Origin: Sciurus carolinensis
Taxonomy: Eukaryota > Chordata > Mammalia > Rodentia > Sciuridae
Assembly: GCF_902686445.1 (NCBI RefSeq)
Contig: NC_062220.1
Coordinates: forward strand, 97,030,143-97,094,142
Length of the DNA: 64,000 nucleotides
Direction: 5' to 3'
Positions 46,198 to 55,965 of the stretch are shown piece by piece. Under the pieces are notes generated by a model. That model was given only the letters and a program-made list of their open reading frames with translations. It was not told the DNA's origin and did no database searches. Both the position numbers and the translations under genes were made by a program. Each line of letters opens with the position of its first letter. Within the stretch, counting starts at the first letter, position 1.

Positions 46198-47650
46198 ATG
46201 GGATCTAGGACTTCCACCCCAGCAAACTCGCCACTGAGATGTTTGTTAAACAATCTCAAACACCTTCACCCATTCCCTGAATTAGAGCCAAACTGTCATT
46301 TAGATAGTAAATCAGAATGGTCTATTTATGACATCCTAAATTCTAGCTTTATACTAGGTATAATTATATGCATAATTATACTAGGTATAATTAAGTACAT
46401 ATGTGGGTGACCTGGTGAATGGAAACAGACTTTTCCCCTTCGTGTTCTTCCTTTCTTTTGTGCTAAACCTAATCTCTGCTCTCCTCAAAAACCTGAACAC
46501 GTTCTCTTGGTTTCTCCTCCCCCTTTTAACCCTTCTTTCTCTTCTGAGTTTGATCCAGCTGATGAATCATCTCCTTACAGGCCTCCTACTGCAGAAGCCC
46601 CTGTTCATTCCTTTCCTTTGCCTCATTCTGTTTCTCTTTCTGCTCCTCCACTCAGCCCACCAAGTCCCCCCACCACATGGTCTCGTGCACACGGGAGGTG
46701 GCTGGCGCAGAGGGAGTAATCAGGGTCCATGTTCCCTTTTCACTGTCTGATCTGTCTCAAATAGAGAAGCGGCTAGGTTCCTTCACCACCAACCCTGCAA
46801 CCTTCATTAAGGAATTTCAGTACCTTACCCAGTCTTATAACTTTACCTGGCATGACATTTACATGATCATGTCCAACACCCTAACCCCTGAGGAGCGCAG
46901 GAGAGTTTGGGAACAGGCACAAAATTATGCAGATGAGATTCAGCAATCAATCCCAACCCACCCCATTGGGGCTGAATCAGTACCAGATAGGGAGCCCCTA
47001 TGGAACTATAATACTGAGGCTGGGTGTCTATAGTGGGATAGGTTTCAAACCTGCATCCTTGCAGGTCTATGAAAGGCTGCTATTAAACCCATTAACTATG
47101 ACAAACTTCAGGAAGTAATACAGGACAGAGATGAAAACCCGTCAGCATTTCTAAGTCGCCTTACAGAGGCCATGCTCAGGTACACTAACCAGGATCCTGA
47201 AACCCTGGAGGGATGGCAGCTACTTATGACTTATTACTTTTCCCAAAGTTACCCTGACATAAAGGTTAAATTGAGGCAGTTGGATACGGGGCCGCTTATC
47301 CCACAGCCACAGGTTCTAGCAGTGGCATTCAAGGTTTATAATGGAAGGAAAGAAAAAAAAAAATTAAAATACCAAATGCTGACCAAAGCCTTTCAGCCAG
47401 CTAGACCTGCCCAACTGTCCACCACTAGGGCGCCCAAGCTCCCACAAAACCTCCAAGCTCATGCATCAAGTGCGGGCAAGAGGGTCATTGGGCACGAGCC
47501 TGCCCCAACCCCCAGCAGCCTCCAAGTCCTTGTCCAAAATGCCACCAACTGGGACATTGGGCAATGGATTGCCCTGGTGCTCAGAGAAGTGCCAGGCCAT
47601 CCTTGGCCCCTCCCTCCGGCGACTTGCTGGGATTGGCAATGGATGAATGA
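46198..47650 (+). pseudogene. gag: Gag, frame-shifted (older provirus)
   Basis: Starts at ATG 46198 (MGSRTS, glycine at position 2 for myristoylation, in a CCATGG context). The matrix frame ends at 46410, after a 40-bp stretch with a repeated TACTAGGTATAATTA. Later parts lie in other frames: a proline-rich segment at about 46500-46720, and capsid at 46677-47033 (FSLSDLSQIEKRLG, as in gammaretroviral capsid). A further frame opens at 47172. Two zinc knuckles, both CX2CX4HX4C, lie at 47462-47503 and 47531-47572 in the frame of protease. The gag stop UGA is at 47648-47650. At least three frame changes separate these pieces, so no full Gag can be made. Confidence 0.82.
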
Positions 47651-48199
47651 AGGGGCCTGGGACTTCTGCACCCGATGACCATCACCGCTCAGGAGCCGCG
47701 GGTGACCCTTACGGTGGCAGGCAGGCAGATCCCTTTCCTTATAGACACTGGAGCCACCTTCTCAGTGCTGTGGGAGTTTTGGGGACCCAATTCCCCTGCC
47801 AAATCCTCTATTGTCAGGGTAGAGGGAAAACCATATAACCCCTTACAAACCCCTCCAATAAGCTGCCATATAGGACAAATTGGCTTTACTCATTCCGTTT
47901 TAATAATTCCTTCATGTCCCATTCCCCTTCTGGGAAGGGACATCCTAACCAAATTGGGTGCCTCTATTTCCTTCTCACCCACCATGCGCCTCAGCCAAGA
48001 CTCCTCTGCTATTCCTCTCCTTATGACTCTACAGGAATATACAGCTCAAACGGAGTCCTCATATCCCCTTCCTCCCTCCCTGGTTGACCCCAAGGTCTGG
48101 GACACTCATACACCCTCTGTAGCTAAATGTTCACCTATACTCATTCATCTAAAGGACCCAACATCCTACCCAGCCCAGGCCCAATATCCCCTTCCCTGA
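47651..48199 (+). pseudogene. pro: Retroviral protease, open but truncated frame
   Basis: In frame with the zinc knuckles and after UGA 47648-47650. From the first Met (47675) it reads 174 residues, with DTGA at 28-31 (nucleotides about 47756-47767) and LLGRD at about 87-91. The frame ends at 48197-48199 in the first residues of RT. The protease segment itself is not interrupted. Confidence 0.82.
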
Positions 48200-48700
48200 A
48201 GGAGCCTTATAGGACTTCAACCAATCATCCAGGATTTAAGGCAGAAAGGCTTCCTGCGCCCTGCCAACTCACCTTATAACACTCCCATCCTGGCTGTTAG
48301 GAAGCCTAATGGATCTTACTGTTTAGTGCAAGACCTCCGCATCATTAACTCAGCAGTGTTCCCCATCTTCCCCATTGTGTACACCCTGCTTTCCTCTATC
48401 CCTTCTTCCACCACATACTTTTCAGTGCTAAATCTCTTGGCTTTTACTTGGACTGACCCTTTCACTTGAGTTTCTTCTTAGATAACCTGGACAGTTCTCC
48501 CACAGGGATTCCGAGACAGCCCTCATCTCTGGTCAAATGCTAACCCCTCTCCAGCTCCTAATCCACAGGCTTCTTCCAACCGATACTTGGCCACTCCTGT
48601 AAGACCCCTTCATCTCAGACTGAAGATCATGAAGCCCTCCACCCTTTCTCCCATTCCAGAAATTGGGAACCAGACAACTGAAACACCAGACAACCATGCC
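48200..48700 (+). pseudogene. RT remnant, no active site
   Basis: Frames continue with LVQDLRIINSAV-like and VLPQGFRDSPHL-like residues, then lose similarity near 48545. The catalytic YxDD block is absent; a deletion removed the rest of pol. Several stops interrupt the piece. Confidence 0.75.
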
Positions 48701-48705
48701 CAGCC

Positions 48706-49029
48706 ATGAGGACTGGATTCCTGTTTGTAATTTTCCTAACCACTGAATTTTTTCCAATAGAATGCCAGCCAAAAAAGGGGAGCCCCCTGTTTTTTACTTC
48801 CATGTCAACTAATCAGCTTGTATTACAGAAATGTCAGGATCTTACAGAAATCAGAGCCCGGCTACAGGTGTGCCCCCAGAGGAACTATCAAATCCCCAAC
48901 TCTTCCTACCACGATGATCTCTCCCCTGAATCAGCTCTACGTCCACACTCAGCAGGAAGTAATTACAGAAGACTGATCTTCATTCATGTACCAAAAAAGA
49001 TTTTTTATAAAATCAAAAATGGGGGAATG
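48706..49029 (+). pseudogene. env: Env remnant: signal peptide joined to the C-terminal end
   Basis: A 108-residue open frame. Residues 1-20 form a signal peptide (MRTGFLFVIFLTTEF). The frame then continues without a fusion peptide, CX6CC motif or membrane anchor and ends at the polypurine tract (GGM*). The loss of the surface and transmembrane subunits leaves no functional envelope. Confidence 0.6.
49015..49027 (+). other. Polypurine tract of the older provirus
   Basis: AAAAATGGGGGAA ends at the TG of the 3' LTR. Confidence 0.8.
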
Positions 49030-49522
49030 TAATATAAAGCCGATACTCTGCCTCCCAACCACTTGTCAATCTGCGCTCTGCCCGCCTCCTACATTACAGG
49101 AATTTCCAGCCTCCCAACCACTTGTCAATCTGCACTGTGCCCACCTCTTACGTTACAGGAATTTCTGGATTATGCTGCCGCCATTTTCCTGCTTCCCACT
49201 TTACGTCCTAACATGCTAAATAGCTATTGGTTCATCAGTCAGCTTGCAAGTATTCTCCTTCGTTATTGGTTCCTTCCAGCCTGGGAGATTCCAATATCTG
49301 GGAGAAGTGCACACGCCATCTTTCTCTTTTTTCCTTTCTTTTCACCCAGAGTGAACGTGTTAGTTGTCCACATAATAAAGTCTCTTGCATGAGACCTCGT
49401 GTCTGTGGTGCATTTTTCTGGGAGCTATTGGCGAGCCTCAACTGAGACAAGCGAGCGGGTGGCAGTTCAGCGGGATCGCACAGCGGTGGCTAGAATCGCC
49501 GCAGGTCCCAAGGTGCCTTACA
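49028..49522 (+). repeat. 3' LTR with internal duplication
   Basis: 495 bp against 422 bp for its partner. A segment of about 60 bp near the LTR start (CCTCCCAACCACTTGTCAAT...) is present twice in tandem, and 13 bp (TCTCTTGCATGAG) is present after AATAAAG that the 5' LTR lacks. Together these explain the 73-bp difference. Confidence 0.88.
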
Positions 49523-49527
49523 CTTAT

Positions 49528-49600
49528 CTCATGGGATTATTATAACAATTAGTGAAACAATAAGTGCAACTGGAAGACAGAAATGAATGTGAAGGAGGAT
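49528..49600 (+). mobile_element. MIR SINE, right part
   Basis: Continues the MIR at 45110-45246; the two halves and one copy of CTTAT restore the usual order. Confidence 0.6.
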
Positions 49601-50045
49601 CCTAACTCTGCCTTGAGGGTACATCCTTGAAAACAGAATCCTGGAGGCAGGCAGAATATACCCAGCTCAAGTTGGTACCATGGTCTCTAGGGTTGCTCTT
49701 GCTTTTCGCAGTGTATCAGTAAAACACTTATCAGGTCTTGAAAGTGTGACAGACCATTTAGATGTGCCCTAAGGGATGGAGACACACACACACCCTTTGT
49801 TAACAGGCCACTGGATCAGACACTAGGATAGTTGTGATATGGTATGCCACACAAATATGCAAGGTGCTAGGTGAGTTCAGAAAGGTGACAGGAAAATACT
49901 GATATATTGTGAACCTAGGAAAGCCTGGAAATGGCATCCAGGCAGTCACGTGAAAAATGAGCTCCTTACCATGACTGCTCTATAATCAGAGTCATAAGAT
50001 ATTCTTTCTTTCGTGGTACCTATGAAACTCTTTGGCCCCCTGATT
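49601..50045. other. Unassigned sequence
   Basis: No gene or repeat recognised. Confidence 0.4.
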
Positions 50046-50182
50046 CTTTTTTAAATATATCTTTTTTATAGTTGTTGATGGACCTTTATTTTATCATTTA
50101 TTTATATGTGGTGCTGAGAATCAAACCCAGTGCCTCATACATGCTAGGCAAGTGCTCTACCACTGAGCCACAACCCCAGTCC
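50046..50182 (-). mobile_element. ID SINE with squirrel-type tail, antisense
   Basis: The reversed tail (ATAGTTGTTGATGGACCTTT, TTATTTATATGTGG) precedes a reversed ID body (GTGCTGAGAATCAAACCCAG, GGCAAGTGCTCTACCACTGA, CCACAACCCCAG). The tail form is the one I know from ground-squirrel ID elements. Confidence 0.82.
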
Positions 50183-51056
50183 TTGACCTCTTGATTCTAA
50201 AGTCAATATTTCCTCCTCCGTCACCACCTTCTCTTCTCCCTTCCCCCTTCCCACAGTTGGCAAAGGCATTCCTTATGCTTGGCCCTTGAACAGAGAAGGG
50301 GACACTGAATGACAATTAGGTTTCTACGTGGGGGCTGGGGTGGGTAACATTCCTCTCTGTCTTGCCTTCGGTTTCTAGATTTGGATTTGTGTAAATTGGC
50401 ACTGATGCAGTTAGCTCCACCATTATCCCACTAGTCAGTGAACACATTTGAGTGTCTTTTACATATATTCCTGGGTACTGGAAATAGAATTAATGATAGC
50501 CCTGATCTCTGGGACATAACAATAGAGTGGGGTTGAAATGAACAAATTATTCCAGGGGTTCAAAAGTCTTTGGTGAAGTTCAGGTGGTTACGGACTTAAC
50601 AGGGTAACTAGTCTTATCTGGAAAGGTAAAGAGGGCAACCTGGGAAGCCGTGCGTAAGTTGGAGGATGCATTGGAATTAGCTACAAGGCAGAGGGAGTAT
50701 CTCCTTTCCTACTTGTCATCACTTCCTCCACCTTTCAAGCCCAGACTCTGTCCCTACTCATGGAGGATAGCAACCCCTGTTCTTCAGCTTAAACTATTCA
50801 CCACTAAGGAGGAGTATGTGAGAACACAGTTTAAGCTCAAATACTGATGAATTGCCCATCCTTGTGGTAAAACTCCTCCTGACTACCATTGGTTCCTTAG
50901 ACTCATCAGTTTATTTCTTTGTATTGTGTGTGGTGGGTGACAACCCTCCCAGGAAGTCAATCCTGTCTCCTCAGGTTGAGTGAGGGTCATATATATTGTG
51001 AGACAGAGTCCTAGCTTCACCAGGGTCCCAGAGGAAGCCCAGGTAGTATTTCATTA
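50183..51056. other. Unassigned sequence
   Basis: No gene or repeat recognised. Confidence 0.4.
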
Positions 51057-51400
51057 TGTTAATCAGCTTTGTGTCACTATAATCAAATACTCAACACCGG
51101 CTAACTTATGAAGTAAAGAGACTTATTTTGGCTTATGGTTCTGGAGTCCAAGATTGGGTGGTCACGCTGGTTTAGGCCTCCGTGAGGGTGCTGGAAGGCA
51201 ATGGCAAGAAGCATGTGGAGCAAATTGTTCACATCACAAACCAGAGCATTAGACTGGGCTCTAATCCTATTCATGGGCATGTGCCCCTCATGACTTAAGA
51301 CCGCATCTCTTAAAGGTGTCATCATCTACCTATGCACTATGGGAACCAAATCTTTAACACATGGATTTTGGGAGACACTATCCATATTCAAACTATAGCA
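51057..51400 (-). mobile_element. MaLR-type LTR, antisense
   Basis: TGTTAATCAGCTTTGTGTCAC at the left and CATGGATTTTGGGAGACAC ... CAAACTATAGCA at the right, like the copies at 28441 and 30573. Confidence 0.62.
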
Positions 51401-51935
51401 TCCCTCTTCCTTGCAATTCTAATTGGCCAAGCTTAGTTTGAATTGTGTTGTTGTCACTTGCAACCAAGTCCATGTAACTGAATGAATGTTTACTTTTTTG
51501 TATAGTACATATTTTCAACCTAAATCTTAGCATAAGCATTTTAACAACAGAAGGCAAAAAGAATCTTAAAAAAAAAAAAAAAAACCTGTTAAAATGAACT
51601 TCAAATTAGGGTATCATTATCTGTGTATTTTACTAAGTTCTTTGAGTCCTTCTAGATTTTTGGAATTAGAAATCTATATTCTTGAACGCTTTAATGTTGT
51701 TTAAATAAAAAGACAGTTGTGGCTGTATTTCCAATTACACATTTTTGGTGAGGAAGCCTAGGTACCACAGAATCAGAAAAAAAGATAGGTAGTACCTTGA
51801 GAATGGATAAAGACAGCATTGGGAAAGATATCCAATGTGTGAGTGGGCTCAAGTGATACCCTGGTCCCTTGGGCAGGAGGTGGGCCTGTTCTCATTGCTG
51901 AAACTGACTATTGACAGAATAAGAAATGACTGTGC
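51401..51935. other. Unassigned sequence with an A run
   Basis: A run of about 18 A near 51569. Nothing else recognised. Confidence 0.4.
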
Positions 51936-52325
51936 TGTATTAGTTTGCTAGACCTGCCACAACAATAGCACAAATTGGGTGGCTTAAACAATATAAATGT
52001 ATATTCTCAGAATTCTGTAGGCTAGAAGTCCAAGATCAAGATATTGACAGATTGGATTCCTTCTGAGACCTCCCTGCTGCCTTTCAGATGGCTGCCTTCT
52101 TCCTTAGTCCTCACAGGTCTTTCCTCTGTGTTAATGTATGTCTGCATCCAACCTTCCCCTTCTTGTAAAGGTACCAGTTAGATTAGGGTCCACCCATATG
52201 ACCTTATTTTACTGTAATTACTTTATTTGAAGGCCCCATAACTAGAGGTAGTCATACTTTGAAGTACTGGAGTTAGGACTTCAACATATGAGTCTTGGGG
52301 AGGACACAATTCAGACCATAATACA
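51936..52325 (-). mobile_element. MLT1 LTR, antisense
   Basis: Closely follows the reversed MLT1 order: TGTATTAGTTTGCTAGACCT, GGGTGGCTTAAACAATA, GGCTAGAAGTCCAAGATCAAG, TTCAACATATGAGTCTTGGGG and GACACAATTCAGACCATAATACA. Confidence 0.82.
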
Positions 52326-53135
52326 TGTTGGAAACATACCCATTTTTCTTTTTAGAAAAATGATTCATTTTTCTTTCAGAAAAAAATCTTGAGAGTTACT
52401 GGCAACTTGGTTAAGAACTAGCATTACTGTAAACTGAAGAATATACATTAATATAGCCACAAAGAAAAGGAAGTTGCAAAGTGATCAGATGGGAGAGACA
52501 AGTGGGTCTTACTGAGGAAGATGGAAAAAAGGACACTGTAGTGACAATGAATTAATAAGCTGGCCAAAGATGTGGGTATTCAGACACAACAGATGGGCAG
52601 AGGATCTGGGTACAAAATAAGTGTGACAGTGAGTGATTAATTTTGCTGCTTCTGATGAAATATGCTGTTTCTAGATTCAGACATGTTTTGAGTGGAAAGG
52701 GCCTTAGAGACCAACTACTCCTTGGGCTGCTCAGAGGTCAGTCTGCAGCAGCCTGACAGATGGTTATCAACCTTGGTTCAAACCAGCCATCTCTTTCTGG
52801 AGCTCAGATCCACAGGGGCACACTCATCTCTAAGTGGACATTTCCAAATGTTAGAAAGTTCTCTTATGCTGAACTTACATCTTTCTTGCTATCATTTTCA
52901 CCAATGAATCTCATGGATTGGATTTTTGAAGCAATGTAAAACCTATCTTCCCTTCACTGTTGTATACAACATAATTTTAAGCTTTGAATTTGTATGTCTC
53001 TTGGTTTTTATGACTGTACTATCCAATTCATTCACCTGTTTCTTACATGATATGGTTTCAAATTCTATCCCTTTCCTAGTTACTCCTATTGTGTCAAAAT
53101 TAGTTCTAAAAATGCCCTATATGCTCTCACATGCA
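52326..53135. other. Unassigned sequence
   Basis: No gene or repeat recognised. Confidence 0.4.
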
Positions 53136-53144
53136 GAATGGAGT

Positions 53145-53362
53145 ATGGTTTTTTTTTTGTTGTTGTTGTTTGGTGGTAGAGATTGAACCCAGGGGCGCTT
53201 AACCACTCTTAACCACTGTCACATGCCCAGCCCTTTTTTAAATTTTGCAACAGGGTCTCACTAAATTGCTTAGGATTTTGCTAAGTGGTGGAGACTGGCC
53301 TTAAACTTAAAATTTTCCTCCTGAGTGCCTGGGATTACAGGTGTATACCACCATGCCCAGTG
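53145..53362 (-). mobile_element. MEN SINE, antisense
   Basis: T-rich start and TTG repeats, ID part reversed (GAGATTGAACCCAGGGGCGC, then a duplicated CTTAACCACT), and B1 part reversed (CAACAGGGTCTCACTAAATTG, TGGGATTACAGGTGTATACC, ACCATGCCCAG). Confidence 0.83.
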
Positions 53363-53487
53363 TTACTTTTTATAAATAGGCAAAATAGTCTGATAAAATG
53401 TGGCATTAGATTTTTTTTTAAGCAGTCACTCATGGCCCATATTTGTGGTCAAGTCACAGCAGTCAGGGTAATAATTATTAAGCACTT

Positions 53488-53855
53488 GTATTAGTTTTCT
53501 AATGCAATGTAACAAATTACCCCGGAACTTAATAAAACAACAAACATTAACTCAGTTTCTGAGAATCGGGTATTTTTAAGTGACTTAAGTTGGTAATTTC
53601 ACCTTGACTCTATGTACACATAGAGAAACAACATGTATCCCATTTGTATACAATAAAAAAAAAAAGTTGGTAATTTCAGCTCACAGTCTTTTGTGAAGTT
53701 GTGGTGAGGACTGCAGGTCCTGATTTTACTGGGATTGGAGGGTCACTTCTAAGATGGCTGACATGGTTATAGGTAGGATATCGGTTCCTCATCAAGTGGA
53801 CCTCTTCATGACTTGGTTCCAGTGTCTTTTATTACCTATCTTAGGAGTAATGTAT
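53488..53855 (-). mobile_element. MLT1-like LTR, antisense, carrying an L1 tip
   Basis: TGTATTAGTTTTCTAATGCA at the left, CTTCTAAGATGGCTGACATGG and CAAGTGGACCTCTTCATGAC to the right. It was interrupted by the 62-bp L1 insert at 53602-53663. Confidence 0.6.
53587..53678 (+). mobile_element. 62-bp L1 3' tip with 15-bp target duplication
   Basis: Between perfect copies of AAGTTGGTAATTTCA (53587-53601, 53664-53678) lie the last bases of an L1 3' UTR (CATGTATCCCATTTGTATACAAT) and an A tail. A very short 5'-truncated insertion. Confidence 0.8.
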
Positions 53856-53934
53856 GAATTATTCTGCTATATTCAACACTAGTAGAGTTGGGGATCATGG
53901 GTACCATTTCAGATGCATTAAGCATTTTCTACAT

Positions 53935-54135
53935 GCTAGTTACCCTTCCCATGCTTGTATTAGCTAAAGCATTTCTATGTATCCTCTGAATGTTCTCCTC
54001 CTCCCAAATAGAAGCTACTGTCATCACTTCATTTTACATTTAAGGCAAGTAATGCCTAGAAATGTTAAGTAACTTAAAAGTGTTGCTTAGCAAGTGATAG
54101 AGTGGACATAAAACTCTAACTTCAGAGCAAAATGT
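53935..54135 (+). mobile_element. MIR SINE
   Basis: MIR order: TTTCTACATGCTAGTTACCC, ATTTTACATTTAAGGCAAG and AAGTAACTTAAAAGTGTTGC. Confidence 0.55.
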
Positions 54136-55734
54136 CCATTTTCTTACCTACAGTCTTTCATTTTTACTAACCTGGTATCCCTATTCCATTTTCATGCAAT
54201 TTTTTTTTAAAGCATTATTGCAAACTTTTGCATTTTACCTGTTGCATTGTTAAACATTACAGACTCAAGAGTGAAATTACATGGTTTGTCAATTCCTTTT
54301 ATCTATAGTCATGTTATCTACAAATCTTTCCAGTTGTGCATATGACTTGATGTGAACTAACCATGAAGAAATCAGGATGCAGATATGACACAATTTGAAT
54401 AAAATCCTGGTGACAAAACGTATGTAGTTTTTGAACTCAAATTATTTTTAAAATTGAAGGTTAAATTTGGAACTCATCACCAAATTTGGTAAATATAGAC
54501 ATGAATGTATAATTTGATGTGGCTGCAGTCCTTTGATATTCCTATACATTTGGCTCAAAGCTTTTGTTCTTATCCTTGTTCTTCAGGAAGACCAATCTGG
54601 AGACATTTCTAAAAATTCCATGATTTTTTATACACTTGCCCTTACCGTGGGTTTGAACACCTGCTTCCACTCAAGTCCAGCTCCTGCCTGGTGCTGCTGC
54701 TGTTCATTTCTTTCTGCTCTTTAGAGTCTAAGGAGTGGAACATACCTCCTCAGTGTCCTCTAAAAATGACTCGCAGATTAACACTATTTTTAGTGAAGTT
54801 CAAAAGGGAGGAATAGGCAGGGAGGTAGAAAATGACTGCAGATAACAACACCAACCAGGGGAGGGCCACACTGACAAACTGTCATTTATGTTACAGAATG
54901 CTATATATAAGAACATATCCATCTATGTCTATATAGATATCAATTATCAATTCATTGGAGAACTACTGAGCTTGCTTTCATTCAACATTGTTGTGTCTCT
55001 TGACACCCACCGAGGTGGGTGGAGTGACTACATTTTCACAATCCCCAACTGGGTTAGCATAAAGAAAGGCCTGGTGATGGCTAATTATGGGAGACCTCCT
55101 TCTGAAGATTCATTTTCTTTCCTGTTACCCTTCCTAATACCACATTGATCCTCATCGCTCCCAGACTTGTACATGCATGAGAAAAGAGAAAGGCACTTTA
55201 TTTCAGATTTTATAAATTGGCATTCAGTTTAGCAGTTCAGGAATTGGAAGTGAAAGTTACAGTTTAGGAACAAAATTGTTGAGAATTGTAATAGCCTGAG
55301 TCTTGATCATAGAAACCAGAACAGACTGATATAGAAATGTCTTCTATACACATAGCTATACACGTAATATTTTTTGTTTAACGCTACTGAGACTGAGCTT
55401 CAGAAGAAACTAAGAAATTAGTGTATTTTTATTTACAGTGTTTACTTCACAGGGATGACTTGCCCTGGGTGCAGCCCTCTCTGGTGGAGGTGGTGCACCG
55501 GACTCCTGGGCAGCCCAGTTCTGGAGGGTGGCTTGGTTGAGTTGTTTTGCAATCTTCCCTAGAGTTTGTTTCTTTAGCTCCATCAATGCTTCTGTAAGCC
55601 AACCAGTACTTTATAATCAGTCACTTTCTGTAACATGAGGAAGTTTTACTTTCTATACAATGACCAAAACAGGTCAAAAGAGTATGTTAAGAAAAAAAAA
55701 AAAAAGGTCAAGTATGCAGTGGTTGGTTAAAAGC
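54136..55734. other. Unassigned sequence
   Basis: No gene or repeat recognised. The frame at 54888-55148 has no motif. Confidence 0.4.
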
Positions 55735-55965
55735 TCAGGCACCACGAGGGCAAACTGCCTGGATCCCAGCTGCACCACTTACCGCTACTCGATCTGGACA
55801 AGCTGCTTAGCCTTCCTCTGCTTTAGTTTCCTCATTGGAGAAACAACAGTGGTAGTCAGAACACTCACCTCACTGGGTCCTGTGATGACTTAGATGAGAG
55901 GATGTATGCAAAGTGCTTTTAAATAGCACCTGGCACAGAGTGCTTACTCCATCAGTATTTGCCTT
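55735..55965 (+). mobile_element. MIR SINE, long copy
   Basis: Nearly full length: CCTGGATCCCAGCTGCACCA, CTTAGCCTTCCTCTGCTTTAG, TTCCTCATTGGAGAAAC, GGTCCTGTGATGACTTAGATGA and AGCACCTGGCACAGAGTGC. Confidence 0.8.

Larger units (their letters stand above)
45247..49522 (+). mobile_element. Older gammaretrovirus-like provirus (tRNA-Phe type)
   Basis: A 4276-bp provirus on the plus strand: 5' LTR (45247-45668), primer binding site (45671-45688), splice donor (45812/45813), damaged gag, protease, a stub of RT, an env remnant, polypurine tract (49015-49027) and 3' LTR (49028-49522). A 5-bp duplication CTTAT (45242-45246, 49523-49527) brackets it. The LTRs differ at many positions and in length, so it is clearly older than the provirus at 1123-6130. 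The middle of pol and most of env are gone. Confidence 0.88.

Noticed and set aside
48706..49029. Short secreted protein with a signal peptide
   Set aside because: Position between the RT remnant and the polypurine tract shows it is an env leftover; the part after the signal peptide has no conserved domain.
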